Positions 27,003-60,192 of a stretch of 64,000 nucleotides of DNA are shown piece by piece. The notes below the pieces were generated by a model that was not told the origin of the DNA, did no database searches, and was given only the letters and a program-made list of their open reading frames with translations. This DNA is from Cristatella mucedo (Eukaryota; Bryozoa; Phylactolaemata; Cristatellidae), in NCBI GenBank assembly GCA_009760855.2, contig WPIO01000009.1:429501-493500 (forward strand), given 5' to 3'. Each line of letters begins with the position of its first letter. The stretch's first letter is position 1. The translations under genes and the position numbers were made by a program.

Positions 27003-27155
27003 TGTCTTAGCCTAGAGGTAAGGTGCTCGCTTTTCAAGACCCAGGTCGTGGGTTCGAGCCCTGCAGTGGATGATCCTTCATTGCTCACTGCAAGTAGTGG
27101 TTACAGCCGTACAGGCTCTTCTGCGTCTATATAAATGAGGCTGTTAATTCGGCTT
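27003..27155 (+). mobile_element. SINE type 2 inside LINE family A
   Basis: Head TAGCCTAGAGGTAAGGTGCT, B box GGTTCGAGCCC and a body ending AATGAGGCTGTTAATTCGGC. It splits a LINE tail from its body. Confidence 0.78.
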
Positions 27156-27219
27156 TTTTTAGTGCCTAGAAAGAGATTTAGCTATCTGAGGACAGTATGT
27201 AATTGTCATGTTATTATTA

Positions 27220-29909
27220 TTTATATGGCATGCCGGTTATATTTTTCAACAGTGACTATCTTGTATAGCAACTTTTTACAAATATTTTGCCAGTTGAGGC
27301 AGCCTCTTTAGTGAAATTCAGACTGAGTGCACACGTTCAGCCAGCAAAAGATCTAATGCGGTATCGCCTATATGAATGGCCTGCGGGTAAAAAAGTCAGG
27401 ATCGGTTACTTTTTCACGTCCCTCTCTATAAATGTGCGACCTTTACTTTTTCTCACATAGACGGCGAGACGATAAAGTCACAACGACGATTAAGCAAACG
27501 GGCCGCTGCTACCAAATGAAAGACTCAGTCACACCAACTGCATTTCACTGCACAAGATCATTAATAACATAAATAGGTTTAGTATTTTATCGCATCGCAC
27601 AAAAATTAATAAGGGGCAATTAGCACGGAAAAAGCAAAAAGGCCACAATGGCTCTTAATGCAAGATTTCTGTCAGGTGCAAGAAGAGCCAGCCGGCTTTC
27701 TGGCATGCAGCGAAACTGCTATCTAAACACGCTTATTTATAGTAACCCGATCACTGGCTACCTAAACGAATTTTGAGTATTTATTCAGGAGCACACGTCA
27801 TTGCATATGCTAAAACCAGCGCAAAAATGCATTCCATGACCGGCTGCAACTTCGGAGTTTCAATTAAACAGTTCAGTCGCGCTTGTGAGGCGACCGAACC
27901 TGACAACTCGAAGTTTAGGCACGGTTAGCGCTTCTTGGAATCTCCAGCTGTAAAACCTCATTCTGATGTTCTCAAAAGTCAAGGCTCGGAGGCAGGGAGA
28001 AGAACTCTGGGAGCGGCTTAAAATATAAAGTAGATTTTTTGAAAGTTTTATGTGTTGGAACCCACGAAAAGCGATCGGCTAATTATTAGTCAAGTTAAAT
28101 TGCCAAACTCATTTAGTTCTTCACGATCACGCGAGATCATTATCTGCAAAGACCGGCGCCCTTCACAAAAATTGACCGGTTTCAATAAGAAATAAATTAT
28201 TGATAGCTGGCGGTAGTATTAATAAATGTCCACTCTCAAGCAAGAGGTGAAAGTCAAACGGCGGACATTGCTTTTTACTGTGGCCATCAGTTCACTCGGG
28301 ACCATCTTGCACAATAAACTTCACTCAACTTTTCTCAGAGCTTAGAATCCGCTCAGTAGTAGACCCGTAGACCTAGAGTGTGCTGCCGAAAGTATGTTGC
28401 TTTTGCAGGTTATTTTTTAAATGCAGCACAGACCTCAACCATGTCTGATATAAGAAAGGCGAGGTATGCAAATTTATAACCGCTAAATTTAGTTCAGCAG
28501 AATCTTTAAAGGTGCTAGCCGTTTTTGATGGTAATTGAGGTGACAGGCAACTTTTGATGTGAGTATAACAACATTAAAACTGGGCAGTTCGATGTGAGTA
28601 TAACAACATTAAATCTGGAAAAGACCACCTTTAGTTGCTTCGCATATGCTTACCTGTATCTATGATGACGCGATCGCTCGAAATGCGATTGAACGGTGCA
28701 ATTTAAACACCACTGTTCAGCTTCTCGTCTTACTCGTCTTACTTAATGGATACGTCCCTGCGATAGAAAGCTCTGACTTGAGCTGCCTTTGGGTAGCTTG
28801 CCGTTGCTATTTAAAAAAACTGTTTTTCAACAAAGAACTAGTCAATCGCTGATTAAAAACAATTTTAGCATTCAAGTTGTGTCTGGTTACATTGCGTTCT
28901 TAGACTATTGCTGTGTTGGTCGATATCATTTTGTGTAGTTCTCTTTAGCTATAGAGTCAGCTTCCGCCACGTTGTCAGCATCCTTTATCCTCAACCCAAC
29001 CTCAAGTAGAGCTCCTTGGATTGTGTCGAGAGTCTCGCGAGTGAAGGCGCTGATTTTTTTTTAGCAAATGTACAGTTTACAATTTATGTACAAATTTACA
29101 GCAAATGTATCAGTGCAGCAGCTTGACCGGCAGCGTAGATGCGTATGTATGACCAAGCCCTTGCTAAGCAGTATCTTATTTATCAAATGCAATGCTCGAA
29201 AGGAATCGTTGAAGAAACTGCAAACAGGTCAATAGTTACGTATTAGTGAGCTCTACGTCTGCTCATTAGCATGCAATTTGGAGACGAGGGTTTCAGCTAT
29301 CGAGCATTCACCCGCCTCCCAACTCAGGCCTTGGTAGGAAATCTAAATCGCTCAAAGTTCTAATTGCGGGTAGTCCAAATTTTTTTATATTCATGCCTGA
29401 AAATCTCGCTATTTACAACTACGCGCGATTTTATACCACGCAAATCCTTTTTCATGTACCAAAAAGCTGCGGCTGTATGGCTGTTAGACCACGGCCACTA
29501 CTCCACAGAAATTTTTTCTCAAGGCTCTTATCAATTGCTAGGTACTCTGTTTGCGGTCAATAGCTACTCTTACAAATTCCCGGCGGCGGGCTTCTGCAGA
29601 AACGCCCGCAACGGCCACTTCGGCTGTTACGCTGCCTAATCGTAAATTAGCAAAAAACCAGTCACTAATCATTAAAATTCAGAGACTACCCATATATCGG
29701 CAGTCATAATCTGGTGGATGCAGCTCGCCAACATTTTACTATGGCGGAGGACGTGACTGGCTACATTCAGCCACGGACGGACCGCAGCGAGGTGACCACA
29801 GCTTGTCACGTGAGCTACCCATCCTGCCTTGCCGTCCTCCCTCCACCCAGCTCCACACTTTGCATTACGCCGGTTGTCGTGGTGCAGTCGTGTCTTGAAA
29901 GCTGCTAAA
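27220..29909. other. MDH1 upstream region, no gene recognised
   Basis: Low-repeat, AT-rich sequence up to 29.5 kb, then GC-rich to the MDH1 start with ATG context AAAATGG. No TATA box, no coding pattern and no mobile element were recognised, apart from the 28.56 kb duplication. Confidence 0.5.
28556..28618 (+). repeat. Tandem duplication, 35-bp period
   Basis: GATGTGAGTATAACAACATT occurs at 28556 and again at 28591 with the same context. Confidence 0.85.
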
Positions 29910-32784
29910 ATGGTGGTACGTGCAGGCATTGCTTCTACTCGTTGGCCTAGCAAGAATCTTTGGCTAGCATCGCCGCGTTTCATTTAACCGAAGCATCTAT
30001 TTCCCCCGAACAACTAAGCTGCCCTAGGCCGCTGTTGCGGACGTGATGGCCGGCACCGGCGCTCTCCCTGCTGGCGGTGCGGCCGCCGTGAGTTGCAGGC
30101 AGTGCTCCGAGACCGAATAGCAGCAGTGTACGATTATTTGCGGCACTGCTTTTAGCTTCTTTTTTGCAATGACGCATTACACTAAGGCTTTTCCCTCCCG
30201 TCTCATACCGTCAGCTGGCCAACTAGTAGCCGCCTTGAATCGCCATCGAGCGACTAGCTACACGTGGTTTTTTGCAAGTGAAAATTCTCATGGCGCAGTC
30301 ATACCGCAGAGTACATGCGTGACTGTGCATCAATGATGTTGCGTGGCGCCCGATCAGCCTCGCTGCTGTTTGCAATGCACCGTTCTGAAAGTCGCCGCTG
30401 GTCTCCGGAAGGTCTCGCCGGAGTAGTTGCTCATCGTTCGCCGTTCTACTTCAGGAGCCGATGAAGGTCTTGGTTACGGGAGCAGCCGGGCAGATTGCGT
30501 ACTCACTGCTACACTCGATTGCTAACGGCGACATGCTTGGCAAGGAGCAGGTAAGGCAGCTCTTAACCTCCGTGCCACTGGTCACCTTGGCTGTTAATGC
30601 CAGTGATATGAATATGATCGGGATAGCTAGGGCCTACCTCGATTTTCGGGGGCTCGGATTCGACCCACGCGATTTCCTCTTAGCATGTACGCAGACCCAT
30701 CTGTTTGCAAATCTATGAGTTCATAGTTTTCGTGGGTACGAATCCTACATGGGCGGTCCTATATTGCCAACTGCAAGCAGTGGTGGTAGCCGTTAAGGCT
30801 CTTCTGCACTATGCAAATGAGGCTGGTAAATCAGCTAATGTAAATTGTTTCTCCAGCATAGTGAGACTTAGGAGTGTCATAGATGCAAGGACGTATTCCC
30901 GTGAACCTGTGACCGTTACTACAGGGCTTGTAAGGATGCACGGCGCTTGCCCTTTGTTTATTGTTTGGAATTACTTGTAAGTTGTCATTCCATCCCAACT
31001 GTCCTGATAATGGTGGTGGATAGTATACTTTATTACTGCTCTGCTTCGCTCAGATAGATTTCGAGGCGAAGTTGTTGCAGAGAGTCAAGTCAGTCTGCTG
31101 TTTGCTGCTCACAGCGAGAGTCTCCTATTCCTTTTGATTGCAGCCCGTCATCTTGGTTCTGCTGGACATCACGCCGATGCTGGAGGCACTGCGAGGCGTA
31201 GAAATGGAGCTCCAGGACTGTGCGCTCCCTCTGCTCAAGAGTACGTCGATCTGCTGCTGCTGCTGCTGCTGGCACCAGTCGGGCCTAGCGTTTTTCTCTA
31301 GCTATCTTTCAGCTAGCAGCCTCGTGGCTCTCGAGCCTGCCGTTTTGATTCGCCCATTGTCCACACAGAGGTGATCGTCACCGATGCTCTCGAGGTCGCC
31401 TTCGACAGCATAGACATTGCCATACTCGCCGGTGCCATGCCTAGACGGGAAGGCATGGAGCGTAAGGACCTGCTGGCGGCCAACGTAAAAATATTCAAAG
31501 CTCAGGGTGCCGCACTCAATAGCTTCGCCAAGAAGACTGTCAAGGTATGCTCGGGCTGGCAGCCTTCAGGGCACGCCAGCTGAGCGACCCGAGTGAATCG
31601 TTTGTTTTGTAGCAGTCTTAGTAGTGAAGGCTAACCTGCCTGGTTCCCTTGTCGTTGCAGGTCGTCGTCGTTGGCAATCCGGCCAATACCAATGCGCTCA
31701 TCTGCCAGCGAAACGCTCCCACGATTCCGAAGGAGAACTTCACCTGTCTCACGCGACTGGACCAGAACCGCGCGCAAGCTCAGATTGCCGAGCGTGCCGG
31801 CGTCAGCGTGTCGGTGAGTTCGAGTGTTGAGAGGGCTCGCGTGTGCACAATCGGACGCGCGTCGCTCTGCACAATCGTGGACGTGTGGGCGCGCGATGTG
31901 TGACACGCTGCCTATCATATGCTATCTTGCTTAACCGCTGCCGACTCGCCTTTCTGTATCCCTAAGCATGTCTGTGTGTAGGATGTGCATAACGTGATCA
32001 TCTGGGGCAACCACTCGTCAACTCAATATCCGGACGTGAGCTACAGCATCGTCCTCAAGAACGGCGTCAAGTCGCCAACCTACCATGTTGTCCAAGACGA
32101 GAGCTGGCTGCATAATGCGTTCATCGAGGTACGTCCGTCTGCCGGTCTGTCCATACCTGCAATGCAGCGAGGCGGCTGCTGTCCTTGTTTAGGAGCGGCG
32201 GCAGGTGACGGCCACTCCTTGCAGGTTGGCGCCGAGCGGCGATTCGATGCATCCTTGGCGCATGCCACCCTCCATTTCAGACTGTCCAACAGCGCGGTGC
32301 CGCGGTCATTAAGGCGCGTAAGCTGTCGAGCGCCATGTCTGCTGCGAAGGCCATCGTCGACCACGTTCGCGATTGGTGGTTTGGCACGGGACCTGTAAGT
32401 ATTGCATCGCTGTCCTTTTTTAAAATGTGAGCCTAGCTCTTCTGGCAGTGGTAGCTCGAAGGCAGCCGAACCGCACGCCCCCCCCCTGCGGCACGATCTC
32501 GCTCCTGGCGATGGGCGCCATCGGTTCAGCTCGTGCATGCGAACCGTAACGATGCGCTCGGAACGTTGCAGGATCGTGTCGTGTCCATGGGAGTGATTTC
32601 TGATGGTAACAGCTACGGAGTGCCCGAAGGCCTCGTCTTCTCATTCCCGGTCCACATTGCGTCGGATCACAGCTGGACCGTCGCCGGTGGCCTGCCCGTC
32701 TCGGACTTCGCTCGCAGCAAGATCGACGCCACTGCCACAGAGCTGGTTCAGGAGAGGGACCTGGCCCTGTCGGCGACGCAATGA
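29910..32784 (+). CDS. MDH1: Cytosolic malate dehydrogenase, complete, 8 exons
   Basis: NAD-dependent malate/oxaloacetate interconversion in the cytosol (malate-aspartate shuttle). Coding exons: 29910-29915, 30455-30550, 31144-31240, 31369-31544, 31661-31813, 31982-32128, 32281-32394, 32572-32784. All borders are GT-AG, the phases agree, and the joined protein is 333 residues (human 334). Visible sites: NAD-binding GAAGQIA at residues 11-17; mobile-loop arginines R92 and R98 in [12 protein letters not shown]-contact GNPANTN at 130-136; catalytic D159 and substrate R162 in LTRLDQNRA; catalytic H187 in WGNHSST. Together these mark the cytosolic rather than the mitochondrial enzyme. Exon 1 supplies only two codons (ATG GTG, then a GTACGT donor). 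I chose it because animal MDH1 proteins begin M-x-E-P and exon 2 opens with E-P; the M at 30461 would cut off these residues. Intron 2 carries a SINE fragment. Confidence 0.97.
30620..30842 (+). mobile_element. SINE type 2 fragment in MDH1 intron 2
   Basis: Worn head at about 30620-30720 (GGCTCGGATTCGACCC resembles a B box), then the body CTGCAAGCAGTGGTGGTAGC and end AATGAGGCTGGTAAATCAGC. Confidence 0.6.
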
Positions 32785-33115
32785 CGGGACGCCTCGCCTC
32801 AGCCACGCCTATAGTAGCTCCCGAGTGCTGTCCGGGTCGGGCGTGCTCCTCAGGTCCTTGCCTTTCTGTTGACATAGTTGACGTGGCCGCTGCCCGCGCT
32901 CGAGTGGAATGTGTGAGGCTGGGTGGGGCCTTGCTCGGCCCGGCGCACCGCTTGTGAAGTGAAGCCTCGGTGAAGCTAGTTGGCCTCGTTTTTCGAGTAG
33001 CCAAAAGGTTTGCGAGTTTTGTAGTGCCCACGAGTATGGCAACAGCTTGGTGACCCTGAGGAAGCTTGATTGCTTCCACTGTAATCTTTCGGTTGTGCTC
33101 TTGACGTGTGTGTGT

Positions 33116-33121
33116 AATACA
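33116..33121 (+). promoter_or_regulatory. Possible MDH1 poly(A) signal (AATACA variant)
   Basis: No AATAAA is seen in the 340 bases after the MDH1 stop. AATACA at 33116 after a GT-rich run is the best variant hexamer. Weak evidence. Confidence 0.2.
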
Positions 33122-33717
33122 ATAAGGTGAACTTGGCCTAATTTGACCTTCATTGGTTGTGCAATCGATTTTTCGTGCTACGCTGGCTTGCCTCGAGCGC
33201 AGGGACGATTTTTCCAAACTGGGTTGCAGTCTTGCATCGATAGAGCCTTCCTTGGGCGACTGCCTTGCTCGTGCAGAGTGGTAATGCACTGCCCAACTGC
33301 ATGCGAACGAGTAGTTACGTGCCAAACTGCAATCGCTGCCGAACGTAAGCAAGACAAGGCACGTTGAAATAGTCGCACGAGCGATACGCTGTAACGATTC
33401 TTGGCTGAATCTATGTGGTGAGGTAGCGCATTCCTTGGAAGGAGAGCAAGAAACGGTTTTCAAGAAAAAAATGTTTTCGATGGTGGTTACACGAACATAC
33501 CCATTCCCGAATATTAATTTTGGTGAGCTGATGGATATGTACAACTGCAGGGCGAAGCATTCGCTCCTCTCAAAGCACCTGCTTTTGCATCTGCACGCTA
33601 AAGGAAATGAACTATTGAAAGCGTCTGAAGAGCTTCAAAGAACTACCTCATCAGGATGGACTTGAGAATATTCTTATAAACAGTTCCAAGTCGTATCCTG
33701 CTTATCTCACTTTAGGA

Positions 33718-33872
33718 TTTCAGCCTATAGGTAGAGTGCAGGCCCTTCGCAATCCAGGTTGTGGGTTTACGGCGTACAGATGCAATTGAGTTTTGGCCAT
33801 TACAAAGGTTAGTGATAGCCGCTACGGCTCTTACCGTTGTAAATGAAGCTGTTGAATCCGCTAAACTTGCTT
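33718..33872 (+). mobile_element. SINE type 2, degraded, 3' of MDH1
   Basis: Head TTCAGCCTATAGGTAGAGTG, worn middle, body AGTGATAGCCGCTACGGCTC and end AATGAAGCTGTTGAATCCGC. Confidence 0.6.
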
Positions 33873-33884
33873 GACTGCTGCATG

Positions 33885-34022
33885 CCTCACTGAGTTGGCC
33901 AGTGGTCAAGGTGCTCGCCCCTACCAAGGTCTGGTCTAGGTAGTGGGCTCCAGCCCAGTGGCATACGTGAAGCGCCTGAATAGAGATTGAGTTCTTATAG
34001 GGCGTTAAACAAATGAATTGTA
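33885..34022 (+). mobile_element. SINE type 3
   Basis: Head GAGTTGGCCAGTGGTCAAGG, GTAGTGGGCTCCAGCCC and the LINE A-type tail AAGCGCCTGAATAGAGATTG then GGGCGTTAAACAAATGAATT. Confidence 0.68.
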
Positions 34023-35466
34023 TTTTTTTTTATTTAGCCGTGGAAGACGACCAAGTCCTGCGAAGTTGGTTGGGCAAGCGACATTGGTTGCTGTATCGAG
34101 GTTTTTTCAGTGGTGATCTTGTTGCTGATTATCTCGAGTTTTTGTCAGTCTTGCGTTCTTTGAACCCTAGCAGCACTACCTGTCTCCAGTGCAAACGAAG
34201 ATGTCATAGCTGCAGAGCTGCTTTTCTGCTAGTTTGATCGCAATGTAGTTATAACCAACGCCTGAATATGTCAACTGGATGTGGCAGACGATAACGGCAT
34301 AACCCAAGACTCCCTTGGCACATGCAGAGTATACTTGGTCATCTACCTAATCTATTGGCCGAAGGCAGGTCATTGTCCTTACACTGCATCCCGGAGCGAT
34401 AAAGAATATCTGCCGAAGCTTTTGCTAGAAGGTTAAGTAATCAGTTGGAGTTTGGCTGCTGCCCAGCTTTGTCAGTCTTCAGAGCTTGCAGCCGCTAATT
34501 TACGTAAGAGCTTAGTAACACCCGCAATTCGGATATTTCTCAAGCCTAAAGACATAAGACAGTGGTATTCTACAGTAATTTGCTTTCTTGTTCGCGTACT
34601 GCTAGCCATAGCGCTTTCGAGTTTTCCAACAGGGTCGTCGCAGCAGAACTGCCCCACCACCTTACAGATCGGCGTTTCAATTACTGCCATACTAATTAAT
34701 AGCTTGCTATTTGGACGATTGGGTTAGTTCACAACAACATACAAATCTTAATTTTGTATTTACTTCCTGCCAGTCCAGCCTCATAACCACCATGCGGCAA
34801 GATTCTCATACGGAGCGCTACCCGTATAGCTGAAGCAAAAGTCATGCTCACTGTCCAATACACTGTGATGTAGCGTGAGTCTGGTGGAGATATTTGATAA
34901 TAGTAACTACATCGCTATGTGAAGAGAACAAGCAAGCATTAAACAAGTTTAGATCTTAGTTAAATAATATGGATTGATCGTCTTGTCACAGATGTTTCAT
35001 TATCTCACTATTAGAAATGAACATGGAATGTCTTTGCGGCTTACCATCGAAGCCAATTGTGAACTTGATACATGCAGCACAATAACTCGCTGCACGCTCC
35101 TACCCGAGGTAGCGTACACGAGCTACCCGCTCGCCCGGTCAAGGTCGTAGTAGGCGAGCCTTGCGTCATAATTACCAGGGCGACTTGAGTATGGCTGCGC
35201 CCTTACACTATCCTGTCACCTGGCTTTTGGGTTGGGTAACTAGTTTAGTCATCCTGAGTGCATGAGAATCTGTTGCTAGAAATTTCGCTGGCCTCCTGTT
35301 TTTTCTGGATGATCAATAGCCTGGTGGTGTACAAGCGGTGTCATAACCGCGCTTTAGTCGATCGTCAGCCCTCATGACATGCCGCCCAGAGACCTGACGT
35401 ACGAACACTCAGGTCGGCAGTGCGTGCAGAATTCTACGACCTCATTCATCATACCTTAGATTTTCA

Positions 35467-35718
35467 ATGTCTTTCAATAACTTCAACGTATCTCCTACCA
35501 GCTTACTCTACGGAGCAGGTCCCCAGAGTGTTTCTGGAAACTCAATACCGCCCGGTGCTGAGAACTTGACGACTGCAGTTCAGACCACTTCGGCAGCAGG
35601 CGTCTACAGTTCGAGAGACGATCAAGAGATATGGAAAATTTTCCTACTGATTGGTATTGGGTGTCTTTCGTGCTTAGCGATGGTCTATTTCTCGATCAAG
35701 ATATACCTTTGCACAAGG
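35467..35718 (+). CDS. Putative coding exon of a single-pass membrane protein, unrecognised
   Basis: An 84-codon open segment starts at ATG, eight bases after a possible acceptor (CCTTAG), and runs to a good donor (ACAAG then GTAAGC). The N-terminal part is rich in S, T, N and G with one N-glycosylation sequon (NLT). One strongly hydrophobic helix follows at about residues 62-82 (IFLLIGIGCLSCLAMVYF), then a short K-containing cytosolic end. Without splicing it would stop right after the donor. This is the layout of a type I/III membrane protein truncated at its juxtamembrane exon. It lies downstream of MDH1 on the same strand. The partner exon may be 38133-38606, but the donor is in phase 2 and that frame needs phase 0, so an intermediate exon would be required. 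Confidence 0.35.
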
Positions 35719-36790
35719 TAAGCTCAGCTCAAACTACCTCTTACAAGTAAAGCATTACCTCTTTCTACTGATGCGGAGCGTTACCGTCATACTTACTATT
35801 GAGCGCTAAGCTTCATATGCTTACATTCTGATCGCGAAACCAGCTGTGCAGACAATAGTTTTGCTCAACGTGTCAAGCCTACGTTCATCATGTTAAGTAC
35901 AAATTCTGATTCTATGAATAATATATTATACTATTTAGGGTACGAACTGACGGTACCTAAATACTGAAGAGAACGAACTACTTTTTATATAAAGTATATT
36001 AGTAACGGAGAAATTTCGTGACACCAAAACCTGTTGAATCAGTTGCAATATCTGTCCAGTCACAATTGCCATCTCAGTTCCTAGCGGAAGCTTTTTGCCG
36101 ATGAGTCAGCATTTTGAAAAGTCATAGTTACACGAGAGACTGCTGGTAGTTTTCCAACTCTGGGGTAAGAAGATTCATAGCAACTCGGCTCAGCAAACCA
36201 CATAGGACAGCAAATATAGTGTAGCTGTTGCAAGTTAACCATATTTCCCTATCTTAAGGCAAGCACAAGTACCCAGTAACCTTGTTATAGTAGTGGCGGT
36301 CACTTCCGAAAAACTACTATAGTAACCTGGCATGCCGGAGGATAACCGTGGGTGAGGGGGCAGCAGGTCCAAGGACCAATCTAAAAAGAGGTGGCCCGGA
36401 CGGCAGACAGTCTAGCAAAGCCCTTCACGACCCTACGATCGGCTGCCCTGGCTCGATACTTGGATTGACCTTGGATTGAATTGACCCCTACCATAGTTCT
36501 GAGTACACGAGTGCCTTGCTCTGATCCCTGTGTGACTTGGCACGTGCCAGTGGAATTTACGATCTGCAATCACGACTTTGTTAAAAATCCCCGGTCACGC
36601 AAGATGAGGGTCCTCGTGCATGAATCGGTCGAGGAGGAGCACCGAGCTGCTCGAGCCGACGGCACGTGACGGACTGGCAATACTATAACTGTGGCGGTGC
36701 CATCACTAAATTCTCAGTCCAATTACACAATGTGCTCCCCTGAGGTCTTTCGTGGAAATTCTGGATAACATCCATATTGCAATGCCACTG

Positions 36791-37795
36791 AATAATAATA
36801 ATAATAATAACACACGATAAAGCGCCTCTTAGAACTCAAATCTTTTTCTAGGCGCTTTACATTTGCTGCAAAGGAAGCATGATTGAATGATTTGTAGTAG
36901 CATGCTCAATAAACAACAAGAACAACATGGTTAGGGGTGACAGGCACAGGATCAGCATGCAAGTGTGGTTAGTGGCAGCATGCATAGTGTCAGCACCCAT
37001 AAACACATAAAGGACGAATCACAGGGACCCACACAATGCTGTCATAAATAGGCGTTATTAATTTTTTTTAAATGTGGTCAAAGCAGATGTCGTGACGAAG
37101 TCGGGAGTGAGTTCCAAGCTTTGGGAGCATACGAACTAAAGGCACGATCTCCAAAGGTTTTGAGGTTTTACGGTGGTACAGGTAAACAGTTAGATTCCGA
37201 AAAGAGGGTGGTACGATGCTTAGCCTGGTGGGGCAGTAGATCCGATACGTAGGCTAGAGCCAAAGAATGAAGGGACCTGAAAGTGAGCGACAAAACCTTG
37301 AAGTCAATGCATTGCTTGACTGGTAGCCTGTGCAGGTCGGCGAGAAGTGGTGAGATGTGGCAACTTCGACGCTCACAAAAGATAAGCCTAGCTGCAGAGT
37401 TTTGCACCAGCTGTAAGCACCTGATTGCACAGGCCGGTAGACCAGCAAAGAGTGAGTTACAGAAGTCAAGACGGGATGTCACAAATGCATGGACCAACAT
37501 AGATATGGCATCCCTATCTAAACAAGCCCGAATTTTAGCAATGCTGTGTAGCTGAAAGTAGGCAGACTTGAAAGTGGAGCTGATGTGTTCATCCAATTAA
37601 AGGTCACTTTGGAACATGACACATACATTTCGTGCAGACTCAACAGGAGATATGCTGGGAGAGCCGATTTTGAGCATTTCCAATTTCTGAATCACGCTTG
37701 GTTTGCCGATAACTAGTAAGTTGATTTTATCATCATTCAATTTAAGAAAATTAGCTGCCATCCATGTGTGCAGATGTCATCAATGCATGCAGTGT
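36791..37795 (-). mobile_element. LINE family A (CR1/L2-like), best minus-strand copy
   Basis: Reads right to left: degenerate reverse transcriptase palm, then an open frame 37596-37168 with MLVHAFVTSRLDFCNSLFAG and the LPVKQCIDFK block, then the 3' end CGCCTAGAAAAAGATTTGAG and a (TTA)n tail at 36791-36810. It is the only long family A copy on the minus strand. Confidence 0.8.
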
Positions 37796-38132
37796 GCTTG
37801 AAGATGATTTATGATCTCAAATCCAGCTGAGTGCAGCAAGTCATATGCCTATGCTGGGATAGAAGGCATGCACAAATTGCTTAATGTTGATTTATGAGCT
37901 ACTGTTTGACTTAGTGCAACGAGTCACAAGCGCATAGAAAGTGTTTATTGCTAACTAAATGGCTTTGGCATGCAAGTAATGGCATTGGATGATTTAATAA
38001 TACCTGCTACTTAATGTTGTCATTGAGCTGGTTGCATACGATTTTGCAAAACACCGGTTAGGTAGCATGAGCCTAAGTAGAAAACCAGCAAGTGTGTATT
38101 GCTGCCACCATCTGGTGCTGCTTTATCCGTAG

Positions 38133-38606
38133 GCACAGCGAGATAGGCGATTGCTTTGTAGAGATAGCAAAAAGGAGAATGCTGCTGCTGAAGATCCTCT
38201 CAGGATGCTTATTGGTGTCAACTACCTCTACAATCGCGCACTCGCTGGTGTTGCATACGCGCCTGCAGCACAGCTTAAAGAGCCCAACACCGATATCGCT
38301 AAAAAGAAAACCACGACCTCGGAAACTAACGGCATTGGTGAACAAGACGAAAAGAACAGAAACCAGAGCGCCAATACCGAGCCCACCAGCAACCGCCGGA
38401 TGAAGTCAGGCAAGCGAGTCCGTAGAAGTAGGCGTGGCCGCGAGCTGCCACTACGCCAACATGACCAGGCAGATAAAATAGACGTTGCGTTCAAAGGCAC
38501 TGTCGTGAGAGTGCCACTGGTGAAAGTAAATGAAAGTAACCGAAGACCCCTGCCAAAACTACCTCCAGCAAACATGGCGCTCGCTCACAAGACAATCTCA
38601 TTATAA
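38133..38606 (+). CDS. Putative terminal coding exon of an unrecognised protein
   Basis: The frame is open from an acceptor-like CCGTAG at 38127-38132 to a TAA ending near 38606, about 157 codons, and AATAAA follows at 38682. Composition is polar and basic with little low-complexity bias: a lysine/threonine stretch, a cluster KRVRRSRRGR, and a proline motif RRPLPKLPP that resembles an SH3 ligand. This fits a cytosolic tail or a nuclear protein. No homologue comes to mind. Its end lies about 385 bp from the NVL stop on the other strand, so the genes would converge. A chance open frame is possible. Confidence 0.33.
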   Translation, partial: AQRDRRLLCRDSKKENAAAEDPLRMLIGVNYLYNRALAGVAYAPAAQLKEPNTDIAKKKTTTSETNGIGEQDEKNRNQSANTEPTSNRRMKSGKRVRRSRRGRELPLRQHDQADKIDVAFKGTVVRVPLVKVNESNRRPLPKLPPANMALAHKTISL

Positions 38607-38681
38607 AGTGTTTTGCTTACCCTTAAATGACAAAACGCTGCCTGTTGTGACGTTAATTTCGCCCCTCTATATTAGCACTCG

Positions 38682-38687
38682 AATAAA
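38682..38687 (+). promoter_or_regulatory. Poly(A) signal AATAAA, plus strand
   Basis: Canonical AATAAA 76 bases after the TAA of the putative exon 38133-38606. It supports a plus-strand transcript ending here, facing NVL. Confidence 0.4.
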
Positions 38688-38742
38688 AAACGGATACTAC
38701 ATGAACTGACCTATTTAATTTGCCATTGCATCTTACTAATTT

Positions 38743-38751
38743 TTTAATAAA
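38743..38751. promoter_or_regulatory. Overlapping poly(A) hexamers on both strands
   Basis: The same bases read ATTAAA on the minus strand (38748-38743, about 245 bases after the NVL stop) and AATAAA on the plus strand (38746-38751). ATTAAA is the commonest variant hexamer, and no AATAAA for NVL was seen in this 3' region. Confidence 0.4.
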
Positions 38752-38991
38752 GACGCATGAATCCAATTCTGCGATAGCCTTTGGTTTGCAGCCTTCGTTA
38801 ATGCTCAAGTCGTGTGCTACAATTCGCATCAAAATCTGGTGTACATGCAGTTGCCCAAGGATCGCCATTCGCACTGACAAAGGATTCGTAAAGAAAAATG
38901 CAACTTATATTTATCGACAAAAATACCAACGGCTCCAGTGACGACACTCGCACTTGATACAGTTGGTGGTTGCTTAGACGTAGACAACATA

Positions 38992-60192
<21,201 letters not shown>

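Larger units (their letters stand above)
32785..35466. other. MDH1 3' region
   Basis: MDH1 3' untranslated sequence to about 33.1 kb, then two SINEs (33.7 and 33.9 kb). Open frames at 33435-33665 and 34452-34727 show no recognisable domain; the second has a hydrophobic stretch. Confidence 0.45.

Noticed and set aside
32420-33544. 374-codon minus-strand open frame over the MDH1 3' end
   Set aside because: Antisense shadow of MDH1 exons plus 3' sequence; basic, low-information composition and no domain.
34452-34727. Hydrophobic open frame as an exon of the putative membrane gene
   Set aside because: No convincing start or acceptor; hydrophobicity comes from T-rich sequence.
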